Of a DNA stretch of 64,000 bases, positions 29,889 through 40,089 are shown in pieces. The position numbers and the translations under genes are program-made. Position 1 is the first letter of the stretch. Each line of letters begins with the position of its first letter. The notes under the pieces are model-generated. The model saw nothing but the letters and a program-made list of their open reading frames with translations, was not told where the DNA came from and did no database searches. This stretch comes from an uncultured Verrucomicrobiales bacterium (GTDB lineage Bacteria > Verrucomicrobiota > Verrucomicrobiia > Verrucomicrobiales > Akkermansiaceae), in NCBI GenBank assembly GCA_937944055.1, contig CALDZJ010000078.1, forward strand, positions 1 to 64,000. Direction: 5' to 3'.

Positions 29889-29911
29889 AAACTCACCCAC
29901 TTTCTCAAACT

Positions 29912-30307
29912 ATGGCAAATTCATTTGAACTTAACGGCACGCTCAAAGTCCTCGAAGATCTCCAAACCTTCGCAAGCGGATTTACGAAGCGCGAATTCGT
30001 GATCGAAGTCCCTGATGGGAAATACCCCCAAATGGTGAAATTCGAAACAGTGCGCGATAAGATTGAGCAACTCGATAGCCTGAATATCGGCGACGAACTC
30101 AAGGTCACCTTCGACATCCGTGGGAATGAGTATAAAGGCCGCTACTACGTAAATCTCAATGCTTGGAAGATCGAGTCCTCCGGCGGCGGGCAAGGCGGAG
30201 GCAATGCGAGTGCCGAGCAAGGAGCCCCTTCTGATCCTCCTCCGAGTTCCTTCGATAGCGCCTTCGATAACGAGACCGAAATCAGCGAGGACGACATTCC
30301 ATTTTAG
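29912..30307 (+). CDS. DUF3127 (OB-fold/SSB-like) protein with acidic -EDDIPF tail
   Basis: ELNGTLKVLEDLQTFASGFTKREFVIEV...YPQMVKFETVRDKI; C-terminus EISEDDIPF. Confidence 0.85.
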   Translation: MANSFELNGTLKVLEDLQTFASGFTKREFVIEVPDGKYPQMVKFETVRDKIEQLDSLNIGDELKVTFDIRGNEYKGRYYVNLNAWKIESSGGGQGGGNASAEQGAPSDPPPSSFDSAFDNETEISEDDIPF

Positions 30308-30392
30308 GACGTGGCGGAGAGCTCTGCTCTCCCTGCCATTCTCAATAATCCGGGCTTGGAGACCAGAGGCCCCCGCCACGGAAGAGAAACTT

Positions 30393-31727
30393 CTACTCAA
30401 CCCGCGTCTTAATTTTACCGTCGCTCACTTGCACCCTTAGCTCCTCTCCGGAGGAAACTGACTCGATCGATCTCACAATCTCGCCATCAGCTCTGAAGGT
30501 GATCGAGAATCCCCGTTCGAGAATGCTCCTCGGACCTAGGGCTTGGAGCAAGGAACCCAGCCGTTCGATCCGCGTCTGCTGGTCCTCAAGGCTCTGACGT
30601 GCCGCGCTGGTGAGATCCCCGTTAAGCCGATCAACTTTCTCCTGCCTCCTTTTAAAGACCTCGCTCGGATGGTAGCGCGCCAGTCTCAGTTCATATTCTC
30701 CAAGAAGGTGCTCTCGCCGCTGCATCGACTCCTGGACGATGTGCCCTAGATCGCGCTCTAGGCCCTCGATCCTAGAAATGGGCCGCTGGAGTTTTTGCTC
30801 GGCAGATTGTTTGAAAACCCCTCGCTCGTAGTAGTCGAGTTGATCGGATAGCCGATCAATCCTCCCATAGACCACACGGGCGAGACGGCCCCCAAGTTCG
30901 CTGAGTCGATGTGCTAATTCAGCCTGATCTGGGACCACTAATTCGGCAGCGGCGCTAGGGGTGGGTGCCCGTAAATCCGCAACAAAATCCGCGATTGTGA
31001 AATCAATCTCATGGCCGACTCCGCTCACGACCGGAATGGGACAATTAGCGATGGCCCGAGCGACCATCTCTTCGTTAAAATTCCAAAGATCCTCTAAAGA
31101 TCCCCCTCCCCGCGCCACGATCAAGATCTCGGGATCCGGAGTCTCACCTCCACCGCGCCCAGCCTGTCGGATTGCTTGGGCAATTCCTCGCTCCGCTCCC
31201 CTTCCCTGCACCGCAACGGGATACAAAACAACCTGCACCCATGGAGCACGTCGGCTCAGGACGTTCTTCATATCCTGAAGAGCGGCTCCTGTCGGTGAAG
31301 TCACAATCCCAATCACTCGCGGAAACCCCGGCAGCAATTTCTTCCGCTCCTGCGCGAATAAGCCTTCTTCATTCAGCTTCTTCTTTAGCGCCTCAAAGCG
31401 AGCTTGCAGATCACCGAGCCCCACCGCTTGCGCTTTTTTAACAATGAGCTGGGTGCTTCCACGAGCTTCATAAAAACTAATCTCTCCCAGAAGCTGAACC
31501 TTGGCCCCATCTTGAATGACCTCATTTCCCATACGACGCTTCGCGCTAAACATGGCACAGGAAATTTGCGCGGATTCGTCTTTTAGGGAGAAATACCAAT
31601 GCCCGCTGGATTGTTGACGCAGGTTGCTCACCTCCCCTTCCACCCAGAGATCCCCGATTTCAATCTCGAGGAGATTCCGAATCCGGCGAGCGAGCCGAGT
31701 CACCGAGATTGCCTGAACATCGCTCAC
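30393..31727 (-). CDS. xseA: Exodeoxyribonuclease VII large subunit
   Basis: ISVTRLARRIRNLLE; LWVEGEVSNLRQQSSGHWYFSLKDE; GIVTSPTGAALQDMKNVLSRR; GHEIDFTIADFVADLRAPTPSAAAEL. Confidence 0.96.
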   Translation of the reverse strand: MSDVQAISVTRLARRIRNLLEIEIGDLWVEGEVSNLRQQSSGHWYFSLKDESAQISCAMFSAKRRMGNEVIQDGAKVQLLGEISFYEARGSTQLIVKKAQAVGLGDLQARFEALKKKLNEEGLFAQERKKLLPGFPRVIGIVTSPTGAALQDMKNVLSRRAPWVQVVLYPVAVQGRGAERGIAQAIRQAGRGGGETPDPEILIVARGGGSLEDLWNFNEEMVARAIANCPIPVVSGVGHEIDFTIADFVADLRAPTPSAAAELVVPDQAELAHRLSELGGRLARVVYGRIDRLSDQLDYYERGVFKQSAEQKLQRPISRIEGLERDLGHIVQESMQRREHLLGEYELRLARYHPSEVFKRRQEKVDRLNGDLTSAARQSLEDQQTRIERLGSLLQALGPRSILERGFSITFRADGEIVRSIESVSSGEELRVQVSDGKIKTRVE

Positions 31728-31730
31728 AGT

Positions 31731-32786
31731 TTAGTGATCCTCCTGGCTATTCAACTCTGCGAAGATCATCTCCCCAGCGCTCGTCTGAATGGAGCTGACC
31801 ACCGTAACATTCTGCGAAGTGCCAATTTTGCTGATGGCGTGATTCACGACAATCATGGTCCCGTCAGGCATGTATCCAACCGCTTGATGATCATCCTTAC
31901 CAGCGCGAACTAAGGCCAAGCGGACGGATTCTCCGACCACTACGGAAGGTTTAAGCGCGTCTGAAAGATCGTTGAAGTTTATGATATCCGCTCCCTGAAG
32001 ATGGGCCACTTTGGTCAAATTCTCATCAGTCGTGAGGAGGCGCCCAGAGAGCAGCTTCGCCATCTGGACGAGGCGACCCTGGAATGATTCATCCTCAGCC
32101 ATGCCCCGGGAATCTTGGATGGAAATAGGAATGGCAGGGTTCTTTTGCAAGTCACTGAGGATTTCTAAGCCACGCTGACCACGTTGACGCTTCCCAGAAG
32201 CGGGTGAATTCGCCATCACCTGAAGTTCATCAAGCACGAACTGGGGCACCAGAACGCGCCCCGTGAGAAAACCAGCCGCCATAAGACTGGGTAAGCGGCC
32301 ATCAATGATGACTTCGGCATCGAGGATTAAGAGCTGCCCGGAGGCGGCATCTTGGCGGAAACGCACGTAAGGAATGATAAAGGAGAACTCCTCCTGATTA
32401 CTGCGAAGGGCGAGAACTGATCCTAAAAATGCGAGGGAGGCATAGGAACTGACCGTGAAGGCCAAGGCGAGAGCTTCCCCGATGCCCGGGTCATTAAGCG
32501 GAGTAGCGGCGAGCTTAATAAGCTCCGGAATCTGAGCCCGATTGAGGAGAAAGGCGCAAAGCAGGCCAATCGCCACCCCAAAGGTGGCGGTGGAAAATCC
32601 CCGCAAGGTGAAATCCTTCATCAAGCCCTCCACGATGATGAAGAAAATGGCGATTCCTAATCCCCCCACCAAGCCAGCCCAGAGCGGGATGCTTTCGGAG
32701 CTCAGAGCAATCGCAAATCCAGCCAGCTCACAGAGAACGAGGTAGATCAGGCGAGCGACATTTACGGAGGGCTGGGAGCTCTTCAT
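31731..32786 (-). CDS. PIN/TRAM domain membrane protein (YacL-like)
   Basis: N-terminal TMs; PIN ILDAEVIIDGRLP...LVPQFVLDELQ...LLTTDENLTKVA; C-terminal TRAM-like region. Confidence 0.87.
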   Translation of the reverse strand: MKSSQPSVNVARLIYLVLCELAGFAIALSSESIPLWAGLVGGLGIAIFFIIVEGLMKDFTLRGFSTATFGVAIGLLCAFLLNRAQIPELIKLAATPLNDPGIGEALALAFTVSSYASLAFLGSVLALRSNQEEFSFIIPYVRFRQDAASGQLLILDAEVIIDGRLPSLMAAGFLTGRVLVPQFVLDELQVMANSPASGKRQRGQRGLEILSDLQKNPAIPISIQDSRGMAEDESFQGRLVQMAKLLSGRLLTTDENLTKVAHLQGADIINFNDLSDALKPSVVVGESVRLALVRAGKDDHQAVGYMPDGTMIVVNHAISKIGTSQNVTVVSSIQTSAGEMIFAELNSQEDH

Positions 32787-32800
32787 GATACGTTCGGGAG

Positions 32801-34252
32801 TTATGATTTAGGCCACTCGAGGGTCCTCTTCCCCTCCGCCTTAGTTTCATTCACCTCATCGCCAATGTCCTTGGTGGTGATGTAGAGCATGAAGCCCATA
32901 AGGAGGAGGGCGAAGGCGGTTTGGACGAATTCGAGAAGGCGCTGCGGGAGTGGCTTACCGCGCACCCACTCCATGATCGCCATGACGATATGCCCCCCAT
33001 CTAAGACGGGCAGAGGCATCATGTTCAAGACAGCGAGGTTCACATTAAAGAGGACAAAAAAGGCCAGCACACGCAGCCAGCCATCTGGTTCTTGTAGGAG
33101 AAGAAACTTCGTCCGGGCGATCCCGATGGGACCTGAGAGCTGGTCCACGCCAACGTTCGAGGTTGGCGAGGAGATTGTCTTAATGGTCATCCACATCGTG
33201 CGGAGGCTATCCCTGATCTGTTCCCATGGATTCGGGTGGAGAATCTCGGTGCTGACCATGGCCTCGCTGTCCCAATAAACCCCGAGCATGGGGTTCTCAG
33301 AGTAGCCATTCAGGGGCATTTCGGGAGTGACTGTGAGCGATAATTCTTCTTCACCCCGCTTCACGAGTAGATTGACTTTTTGGTAATCAAAATCCTTAAA
33401 AAGTTGATTGGCATGCCCGATGCCATAGACAACTTTGTCGTTAATTTTCAGGATTTGATCGCCCTTTTTGAGGCCGGACTTGCTGGCAGGACTCATCCCA
33501 ATGACGCTAAGGTTCTTAGGAATCACTTCCCCGGTGACGCCTTCATCCAGCGCTTGATCAACGATGACCGGGCTGCCCGGGCGGATGCCCACGCGGGGCA
33601 GAGCCCGCCTTTTATACCAAGGAGTCTCCGCGATATTAAACTGAGTGGTGACGATCTGGACCACGCCATCGCGCTCAATCTCGAAATCGATATCACTGCC
33701 CTCGGTGAGCATGATCCGGGTCATGATGTCATCGAAGATACGACCGTGAAACCACTGAACGGGCTCTCCATCAATCTTGAGAATCTTGTCACCGGGACGC
33801 AAGATGCCATCTGCGGCGCTGCCTTCTTGCACGCCGCCAATGACGTTGGATTTAATGGCATCTTGCGGCTTCCCCATTCCCCACACCGCCAGCGCGGCAA
33901 GGACAGCGAGCATGAGACTGAAAAGCGGCCCGGCGAAAGCGACGATGATTTTATCGAGCGGCGAGACGGGCGGGAGCGGCTTTTCATCGAGGTTATCTCC
34001 CTCGATTGACTCCATCGCAGCCATCTGAGGAAGGGCCACGAAGCCTCCAGCCGGGATCCAGCCGAGACCGTATTGCACCCCATTGATCTCTTTCTTCCAG
34101 ATAGGCTTACCGAACCAAATCTGGAAGCGGTCCACTTGGAGTCCTCGCCAACGCGCCGCCAAGAAATGGCCAAGCTCGTGGATAAAAATCATGACGTTAA
34201 ACAACATGACCACCACGAAGATGAAGAGGACGGTATAAAAGAATTCAGTCAT
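32801..34252 (-). CDS. rseP: Site-2 protease (RseP) with PDZ domains
   Basis: FIHELGHFLAARWRGLQVDRFQIWFG; AFAGPLFSLM; LNMMPLPVLDGGHIV. Confidence 0.94.
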   Translation of the reverse strand: MTEFFYTVLFIFVVVMLFNVMIFIHELGHFLAARWRGLQVDRFQIWFGKPIWKKEINGVQYGLGWIPAGGFVALPQMAAMESIEGDNLDEKPLPPVSPLDKIIVAFAGPLFSLMLAVLAALAVWGMGKPQDAIKSNVIGGVQEGSAADGILRPGDKILKIDGEPVQWFHGRIFDDIMTRIMLTEGSDIDFEIERDGVVQIVTTQFNIAETPWYKRRALPRVGIRPGSPVIVDQALDEGVTGEVIPKNLSVIGMSPASKSGLKKGDQILKINDKVVYGIGHANQLFKDFDYQKVNLLVKRGEEELSLTVTPEMPLNGYSENPMLGVYWDSEAMVSTEILHPNPWEQIRDSLRTMWMTIKTISSPTSNVGVDQLSGPIGIARTKFLLLQEPDGWLRVLAFFVLFNVNLAVLNMMPLPVLDGGHIVMAIMEWVRGKPLPQRLLEFVQTAFALLLMGFMLYITTKDIGDEVNETKAEGKRTLEWPKS

Positions 34253-34311
34253 AAATGTTTCTAGGCGGAAGTTAGCCCAAGCTTATCGATTGGACCAGAG
34301 TCATTTCCTTG

Positions 34312-34330
34312 TTTGGAAAACGTTTCCAAA
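34312..34330. promoter_or_regulatory. LacI-type operator-like palindrome upstream of rseP
   Basis: TTTGGAAA-ACG-TTTCCAAA perfect 8-bp arms; no T run, so not an obvious terminator. Confidence 0.4.
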
Positions 34331-34342
34331 GCCCCCTTCCGT

Positions 34343-35524
34343 CTAGGAAAGGCGGACGCTTTGTTTTTTGCTCAAACGCAGGACTTGCCCCGCTTTTCCA
34401 GTGAACTCAGCCATGGGATCGCTCAGCTTTTCGCCATCCAGCTGAACGGCCCCAGTGGTGATGAATTGCTTCCGAAGCTCGCCATTCGACTTTTCGAGGC
34501 CAAAGCTCTCCTTAAAGACTTGGCTGACCACTTCGAGAACATTTCCGTGAAGATCGCTGGCCGCCAGCTCTGGGAGATCGACCGAATCCAGATCCCGCTT
34601 TGAAAAGCGCGTTTCCCAATCAGTCCGCGCGGCCTGTCCTTCTTCTTCGCTGTGGTAACGAACCACAATGCGGCGAGCCAACTCCTTCTTAGACTCCATC
34701 GGGTGCTGCGCTTCATCACGCGCATCACCAAGAAGTAAAAGGTAGTAACGATCCATCAGCTCATCGCTAATACTCATGAGCTTTCCAAACATCTCATTGG
34801 GAGGCTCATTGACGCCCACATAATTGTTGGCGCTTTTGGACATCTTCTTTGTTCCGTCCAAGCCTTCTAGAAGAGGCATGCAGATGACCGATTGCTGAGG
34901 CTGAGCTTCTTCTTTTTGTAGATCACGGCCCACCAGCATATTAAAAAGTTGATCGGTGCCGCCAATCTCGACATCCGCTTTTAGCTCGACCGAATCCCAG
35001 CCCTGCATGATGGGATACTGCAGCTCGTGCAGGCGGACCTCCGTCCCTTTCCCGACTCGCTCCTTAAAGTCCTCGCGCTGGAGCATCTGTTGTAAAGTGA
35101 CGCGGGCATTGAGCTTGAGAACTTGCTCATAGGTCATTTTCCGAAACCAATCTCCATTGAAAATGATCTCAGTCTTGGCTCGGTCGAGCACCTTGAAGGC
35201 TTGGTCGGTGTAAGTCTCGGCATTTGCCAGAACCTCATCACGAGTGAGCGGTGGGCGGGCGCTGCTGCGGCCCGTGGGGTCTCCCACCGTCGCGGTGAAG
35301 TCACCAATTAGGAGAATCGCTTGATGCCCCATCTCTTGAAACTGGCGCAATTTTTCTAAAGGCACCGTATGCCCGAGATGAATGTCTGGAGCGGTGGGAT
35401 CAACCCCGAATTTGATCCGGAGAGGACGCCCCTGCTTTAATTTTTCATCCAGTTCCTGTTCAGAAAGGACCTTGGAGGTGCCGCGGACGAATTGGGCTAA
35501 GGCGGGATGTGCTGCGTCGCTCAT
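34343..35524 (-). CDS. tyrS: Tyrosyl-tRNA synthetase
   Basis: IKFGVDPTAPDIHLGHTVPLEKLRQFQ; IGGTDQLFNMLVGRDLQ; KKMSKSANN. Start at MSDAAHPALAQFV. Confidence 0.96.
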   Translation of the reverse strand: MSDAAHPALAQFVRGTSKVLSEQELDEKLKQGRPLRIKFGVDPTAPDIHLGHTVPLEKLRQFQEMGHQAILLIGDFTATVGDPTGRSSARPPLTRDEVLANAETYTDQAFKVLDRAKTEIIFNGDWFRKMTYEQVLKLNARVTLQQMLQREDFKERVGKGTEVRLHELQYPIMQGWDSVELKADVEIGGTDQLFNMLVGRDLQKEEAQPQQSVICMPLLEGLDGTKKMSKSANNYVGVNEPPNEMFGKLMSISDELMDRYYLLLLGDARDEAQHPMESKKELARRIVVRYHSEEEGQAARTDWETRFSKRDLDSVDLPELAASDLHGNVLEVVSQVFKESFGLEKSNGELRKQFITTGAVQLDGEKLSDPMAEFTGKAGQVLRLSKKQSVRLS

Positions 35525-35680
35525 GTGAGCGAGAGTCAAACCGGAGGGAGCGGGGAATTCAAGCGTGCGGAAAAACAAAAAGCCGAACTCAGTCGAGAGC
35601 GCGGCCATTCAGGAAGTGCTTCAGTCAACGCGGGCGCGGGGTCGGAATGCCAGAAGCGAAAGAAAATAAAAAAAGAAAAA

Positions 35681-35757
35681 TGGGGTGATCGACGGGACTT
35701 GAACCCGCGACAGCCAGAATCACAATCTGGAGCTCTACCAACTGAGCTACGACCACC
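35681..35757 (-). tRNA. tRNA-His (GTG), CCA encoded
   Basis: ggtggtcgtagctcagttggtagagctccagattGTGattctggctgtcgcgggttcaagtcccgtcgatcacccca; G-1 opposite C73. Confidence 0.95.
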
Positions 35758-35893
35758 GTCTTGGTGGGCGGGAGACTAGAAAAAAATTCCGCGATGGCAA
35801 GAGGAGAATTTCGGAATTTTATCTCCTTCCCCTTCCCCACCGGCTGCCCCACTCCCTCTCTCTCAAACGCGGAACAACTCGCTCACAACACCA

Positions 35894-37045
35894 CTAGCGC
35901 GGCCCCTCGTGCTGCTCATTATCAATCTCCTCGGGCCTCGCCACCGTCAAGCCCGGAACGTCGAAGGAGAAATTCTGAGCCTTGAGATAATCATGCAACA
36001 TGCTGGGCCGGTTTGCCTCCTGCTCTGCCACCTCCGCTGTAATGAGATTCTGGCGGACCTTGGCAGCAAGAGAAAGCTCAAGCGGACACATCCCCCCCTT
36101 AACCCCACCCGTAAGCGCATTGTAAAGTTGGTGAGAATTCCCCTCTCGGATCATGGTCCGCACCGCGGGAGTGGCGAGGAGGATCTCGCGAGCGGCAATT
36201 CGTCCAGTTCCCGAGGCCCTTGGCAGGAGGACTTGCGTGACGATCCCCTGAAGGACCGAAGATAGCTGGGACCTCACCAAAGCTTGCTGTGAGGCCGGGA
36301 AGACATCGATAATTCGATCGACAGTTTGGGAAGTATCACTCGTGTGCAAAGTTGAGAATACGAGGTGCCCCGTCTCACTCGCGGTCAGGGCCAGATGAAT
36401 CGTCTCCAGATCCCGCATCTCACCCACCAAGATCACATCGGGATCTTCACGAAGGGCGGACTTTAGGGCGGGCCCGAAGCCATGAGTGTGCATGCCGAGC
36501 TCCCTCTGAGTGATACAGGCTTTCTTCTCCTCATAAGTGTACTCGATGGGGTCCTCTACCGTGAGAATATGCTTGGGACGGCGCTCATTGATGAGGTTGA
36601 TCAAGCAGGCCATCGTAGTTGATTTCCCGGTTCCGGTCGCACCTGTGAAAAGAACGAGCCCACGAGGGACCTTGGAGAAACGGTAGATCGACTCCTCCAT
36701 GGTGAGATCCTCGGGAGAAGGAATGACACTCGAGATCAAGCGGAAGACCGCAGCGAGCCCTCGCTGCTGGCGGTGGATATTGACCCGGAAACGCGTGCGG
36801 CCACTTGGAAGATCAAGTGAGTGACTAATATCGATTTCAAGCCTTTCTTCTAAGGCTTCCATTTGCTTGGCCGTCAACATGCTGAAGATCAACTTCTCAC
36901 ACTCATCTGGCGAAAGTGGCTCGTACTCATCTTCCAAAGGTCTCAGGGCTCCATCCACTCGAAACGCGGGACATCTTTCAGGCGCGAGATGCACATCAGA
37001 GACCCTGCGAATGACCGCAAGTTCCATTAAATCAGGTAAGTTCAT
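35894..37045 (-). CDS. pilT: Type IV pilus retraction ATPase (PilT family)
   Basis: VSDVHLAPERCPAFRVDGAL; GATGTGKSTTMACLI; THGFGPALKSALREDPDVILVGEMRDLETIHLALTASETGHLVFSTLHT. Confidence 0.93.
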   Translation of the reverse strand: MNLPDLMELAVIRRVSDVHLAPERCPAFRVDGALRPLEDEYEPLSPDECEKLIFSMLTAKQMEALEERLEIDISHSLDLPSGRTRFRVNIHRQQRGLAAVFRLISSVIPSPEDLTMEESIYRFSKVPRGLVLFTGATGTGKSTTMACLINLINERRPKHILTVEDPIEYTYEEKKACITQRELGMHTHGFGPALKSALREDPDVILVGEMRDLETIHLALTASETGHLVFSTLHTSDTSQTVDRIIDVFPASQQALVRSQLSSVLQGIVTQVLLPRASGTGRIAAREILLATPAVRTMIREGNSHQLYNALTGGVKGGMCPLELSLAAKVRQNLITAEVAEQEANRPSMLHDYLKAQNFSFDVPGLTVARPEEIDNEQHEGPR

Positions 37046-37067
37046 AAAATTTCGGAGCGCTGGGAAT

Positions 37068-38300
37068 TTAGGTCTTTTTGGAGGCCATTTGGGTCAACTC
37101 CCACATCGGCAGGTAAATCGCTAAGGCAAAGAAACCCACCACCCCTGTGAGAGAAACGATCAAAATCGGCCCGATGGCATCCGTCATCTTTTTAATCGTG
37201 TAGCTAATCTCTACATCATAATGCTCAGAGACATGCTGTAGCATTTCATCGAGCCGCCCAGATTCCTCCCCGATCTTCACCATATTGACCAACATGGGCG
37301 GGAAATACGGGGAGGCCCCGAGTGGCCCTGCAATCCCGTGACCCTCTTCCAGCATTCCGCGAATCTCAGCAAACTCCGCAGAAATAGCGGCATTTCCCAC
37401 CGTCTTCTCTAGAATTCGTAACGCGTCCAGCACGAGCACTCCGCTCGACTGCAAAATCGCAAAGATACTCGCAAAACGGGACATTGCCGCCTTGATCAGA
37501 ACTGGCCCAATCAGGGGGATTTTTAAAAGGGCACTATCGCGAAGGTAGATCCCTTTGTCCGTCTTATTAAAATAACGATGATAAGCGATCCCTCCGATGA
37601 TCAGGAGGAAAAGGATCAAAAGCCCATAAGTCTTGAGAACGTAACTCATGGACATGCAGAGCCGCGTCGGAGCGGGCAGCTCGAGAGAGGCACTCTCGAA
37701 GAAGGCTGAAAAGCGAGGAATCACAAAACCCACCATCACCAGAAAAGCGGCGCCTAAAACGACCACAACGATCTGTGGGTAACGCATCGCAGTTTTAATT
37801 TCGGCTTTCACCTTCGCCTCGTGCTCAATCAGGTAAAGGAGCCGATCAAGAACCTCCGGAAGAGTTCCCGCAGTCTCCCCTGCCTCAATCATACTGCAAA
37901 AGAGGGGGGAGAAAACGTCCTGATGCTTTGCCGTCGCCGAGGAAAGGCTCATTCCGCCCTCGATATCTTCCTTAATTAGGCCTGCTAATTTCTTCAAGCG
38001 AGGTTGCGTGGTCTGATCTTCCAGAATCCCGAAAGCCTGCGTCATCGGGATTCCCACGCGGACCATCGTCACCAGCTGCTTGGTAAAAACGATGAGCTCG
38101 GCTGGCGGAACCTTAAAGTGGTTCGTTTTGAGACGCGTGATGAGCCCTCCGCTCGAGTGATCACCGGCCGGCTTTAACTCGATCGGAATGAGATCCGATT
38201 GGCCTAATTGCGCAAGCGCGTCCTCAAGTGAGTCCGCCGTGAGCGTGCCCGCCTTTATTTTTCCCGCAGGGTTTGATGCTTGATAGGTAAATTCAGCCAT
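37068..38300 (-). CDS. pilC: PilC/GspF-family inner-membrane platform protein
   Basis: FTYQASNPAGKIKAGTLTADSLEDALAQL; FTKQLVTMVRVGIPMTQAFGIL; VKIGEESGRLDEMLQHVSEHYD. Confidence 0.92.
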   Translation of the reverse strand: MAEFTYQASNPAGKIKAGTLTADSLEDALAQLGQSDLIPIELKPAGDHSSGGLITRLKTNHFKVPPAELIVFTKQLVTMVRVGIPMTQAFGILEDQTTQPRLKKLAGLIKEDIEGGMSLSSATAKHQDVFSPLFCSMIEAGETAGTLPEVLDRLLYLIEHEAKVKAEIKTAMRYPQIVVVVLGAAFLVMVGFVIPRFSAFFESASLELPAPTRLCMSMSYVLKTYGLLILFLLIIGGIAYHRYFNKTDKGIYLRDSALLKIPLIGPVLIKAAMSRFASIFAILQSSGVLVLDALRILEKTVGNAAISAEFAEIRGMLEEGHGIAGPLGASPYFPPMLVNMVKIGEESGRLDEMLQHVSEHYDVEISYTIKKMTDAIGPILIVSLTGVVGFFALAIYLPMWELTQMASKKT

Positions 38301-38367
38301 GGACGATCAATTTATCGACCGATTATTCACCTAAAATTGAAAGAATAGCGATCCTAAATATCAATTT

Positions 38368-40074
38368 TTACAAAACAACCTTCGCTGCTGCTTCTTCAAG
38401 CGTTGTCAGTCCTCTCTGCGCCTTAATCGCAGCATCATCCCGCATCGTCGTAAACTTCCCCTCAGCCCTCGCGGCTGCTAACAAATCATTCTCGGTCGCA
38501 TTGCTGGTGATGAGCTCTTGAAGGGTCTCGTCGATCACAAGCACCTCGTAGACACCCACCCGGCCTCGGTAGCCGGAGTTCCGACAGCGGGAACAGCCCT
38601 TCGCCTTCAAGAACTTCGCATCAGGATCGGCGCTCAGCCCCCAAAACTCTAAGACTTCAGCCTGCGGTGACCAAGGCTCGGCGCAGCTATCGCAAACCTT
38701 TCTCAAAAGACGCTGGCCAATCACACAAGAAACGACTGATGAAATTAAAAAGGCTTCGATCCCCATATCAATGAGGCGAGCCACCGTGCCGATCGCGGTA
38801 TTCGTGTGGACCGTACTGAGAACGAGGTGCCCTGTCAGCGCGGCTTGGATCGCGATGAGAGCCGTTTCACCATCGCGAATCTCACCAATCATCGCCACAT
38901 CAGGATCCTGTCGCAAGATCGCCTTCAGACTACTCGCGAAGGACATTCCGGCCCGAATATTGAGCTCCACCTGGCGGATTCTAGGGATCTGATACTCCAC
39001 CGGATCTTCAACCGTAATGATGTTCACCTCTGGGCGATTGAGCATCCCTAAGACCGAGTAAAGCGTGGTGGTCTTACCACTTCCCGTCGGCCCAGTATTC
39101 AAAATCATCCCGTGCGGCCGCTGGATCGTCGCCTCGATTTTAGCGATATCCTCCTCACGCATTCCGAGCTGATCTAACTTGAACACCAGTGAGTTCATAT
39201 CGAGCAAGCGCATCACGACATTTTCGCCGTGAATTGTCGGCATTGCCGACACCCGAACATTGATTTCTCGGCCGCTAATTTTCGCAGCAAAGCGACCATC
39301 CTGCGGAACCCGAGTGATCGCAATATCCATCCGCCCCAGAATTTTCAAGCGCGAGACCACCGAGGATAAAAGCGACTTCGGCATGGTCGGTAAGTCTTTT
39401 AACATCCCATCCACTCGCAGCCGGACCTGCACGTGGGTCTTCTCAGGACAAACGTGCACATCACTTGCTCCCTCACGGACTGCGCGCGTAATGATCCAGT
39501 CAACCGCACGGACCGCCGTGGTCCCCTCTGCCATATCCTTGAGCGCTTCAACCTGTGACTGCTCACCTTCATCTTGATCGTCATCATTGTTTTGCGTGCT
39601 GCCATAAAGGACCTCTTCCACATCTTCAAACTGAGAACCAAGGCTCGAGCTCAGGCCGTAAAGGCCATTCATCAGCTCATTATACTCCGTTTCAGTACAA
39701 ATAACGGGCTCCAACTCGATCTTAATCTGGCGTTGTACCGTGTCTAACTCCAGCACCTCAGTGGGGTAAGGCATCGCCACAAAGAGCAAGTTCCCCTCTT
39801 CGCGCAAGGGGACCATCCGGTGTTTACCCGCCATGGAGGCTGGTATGATTTCCGTTAATTCACGCTGGATCGGATAGCTCTCAGAATCGTATTTCGGAAT
39901 ATCTAAGCGCCGGCTTAAGACACTGACCATATCCGTATCTGCCAGCATCCCTTCCCGCAGGATGAACTCCTCCACCTTGAAGCCAGCTGGCCTAGGGGCC
40001 TCCTGAATCTTGTCGAACTGCTCTTGAGTGAGGAAGCCCTCCTCAAGTAGCATCTCCTCGAGCTTAATATTCAC
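38368..40074 (-). CDS. pilB: PilB/GspE-family assembly ATPase
   Basis: LNTGPTGSGKTTTLYSVL; LRQDPDVAMIGEIRDGETALIAIQAALTGHLVLSTVHTN; CDSC...CSRC. Confidence 0.94.
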   Translation of the reverse strand: MNIKLEEMLLEEGFLTQEQFDKIQEAPRPAGFKVEEFILREGMLADTDMVSVLSRRLDIPKYDSESYPIQRELTEIIPASMAGKHRMVPLREEGNLLFVAMPYPTEVLELDTVQRQIKIELEPVICTETEYNELMNGLYGLSSSLGSQFEDVEEVLYGSTQNNDDDQDEGEQSQVEALKDMAEGTTAVRAVDWIITRAVREGASDVHVCPEKTHVQVRLRVDGMLKDLPTMPKSLLSSVVSRLKILGRMDIAITRVPQDGRFAAKISGREINVRVSAMPTIHGENVVMRLLDMNSLVFKLDQLGMREEDIAKIEATIQRPHGMILNTGPTGSGKTTTLYSVLGMLNRPEVNIITVEDPVEYQIPRIRQVELNIRAGMSFASSLKAILRQDPDVAMIGEIRDGETALIAIQAALTGHLVLSTVHTNTAIGTVARLIDMGIEAFLISSVVSCVIGQRLLRKVCDSCAEPWSPQAEVLEFWGLSADPDAKFLKAKGCSRCRNSGYRGRVGVYEVLVIDETLQELITSNATENDLLAAARAEGKFTTMRDDAAIKAQRGLTTLEEAAAKVVL

Positions 40075-40089
40075 GATACATCGTCTGAA

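Noticed and set aside
33380-34009. 209-aa ORF antisense to rseP
   Set aside because: Overlaps the conserved RseP coding sequence entirely; antisense artefact.
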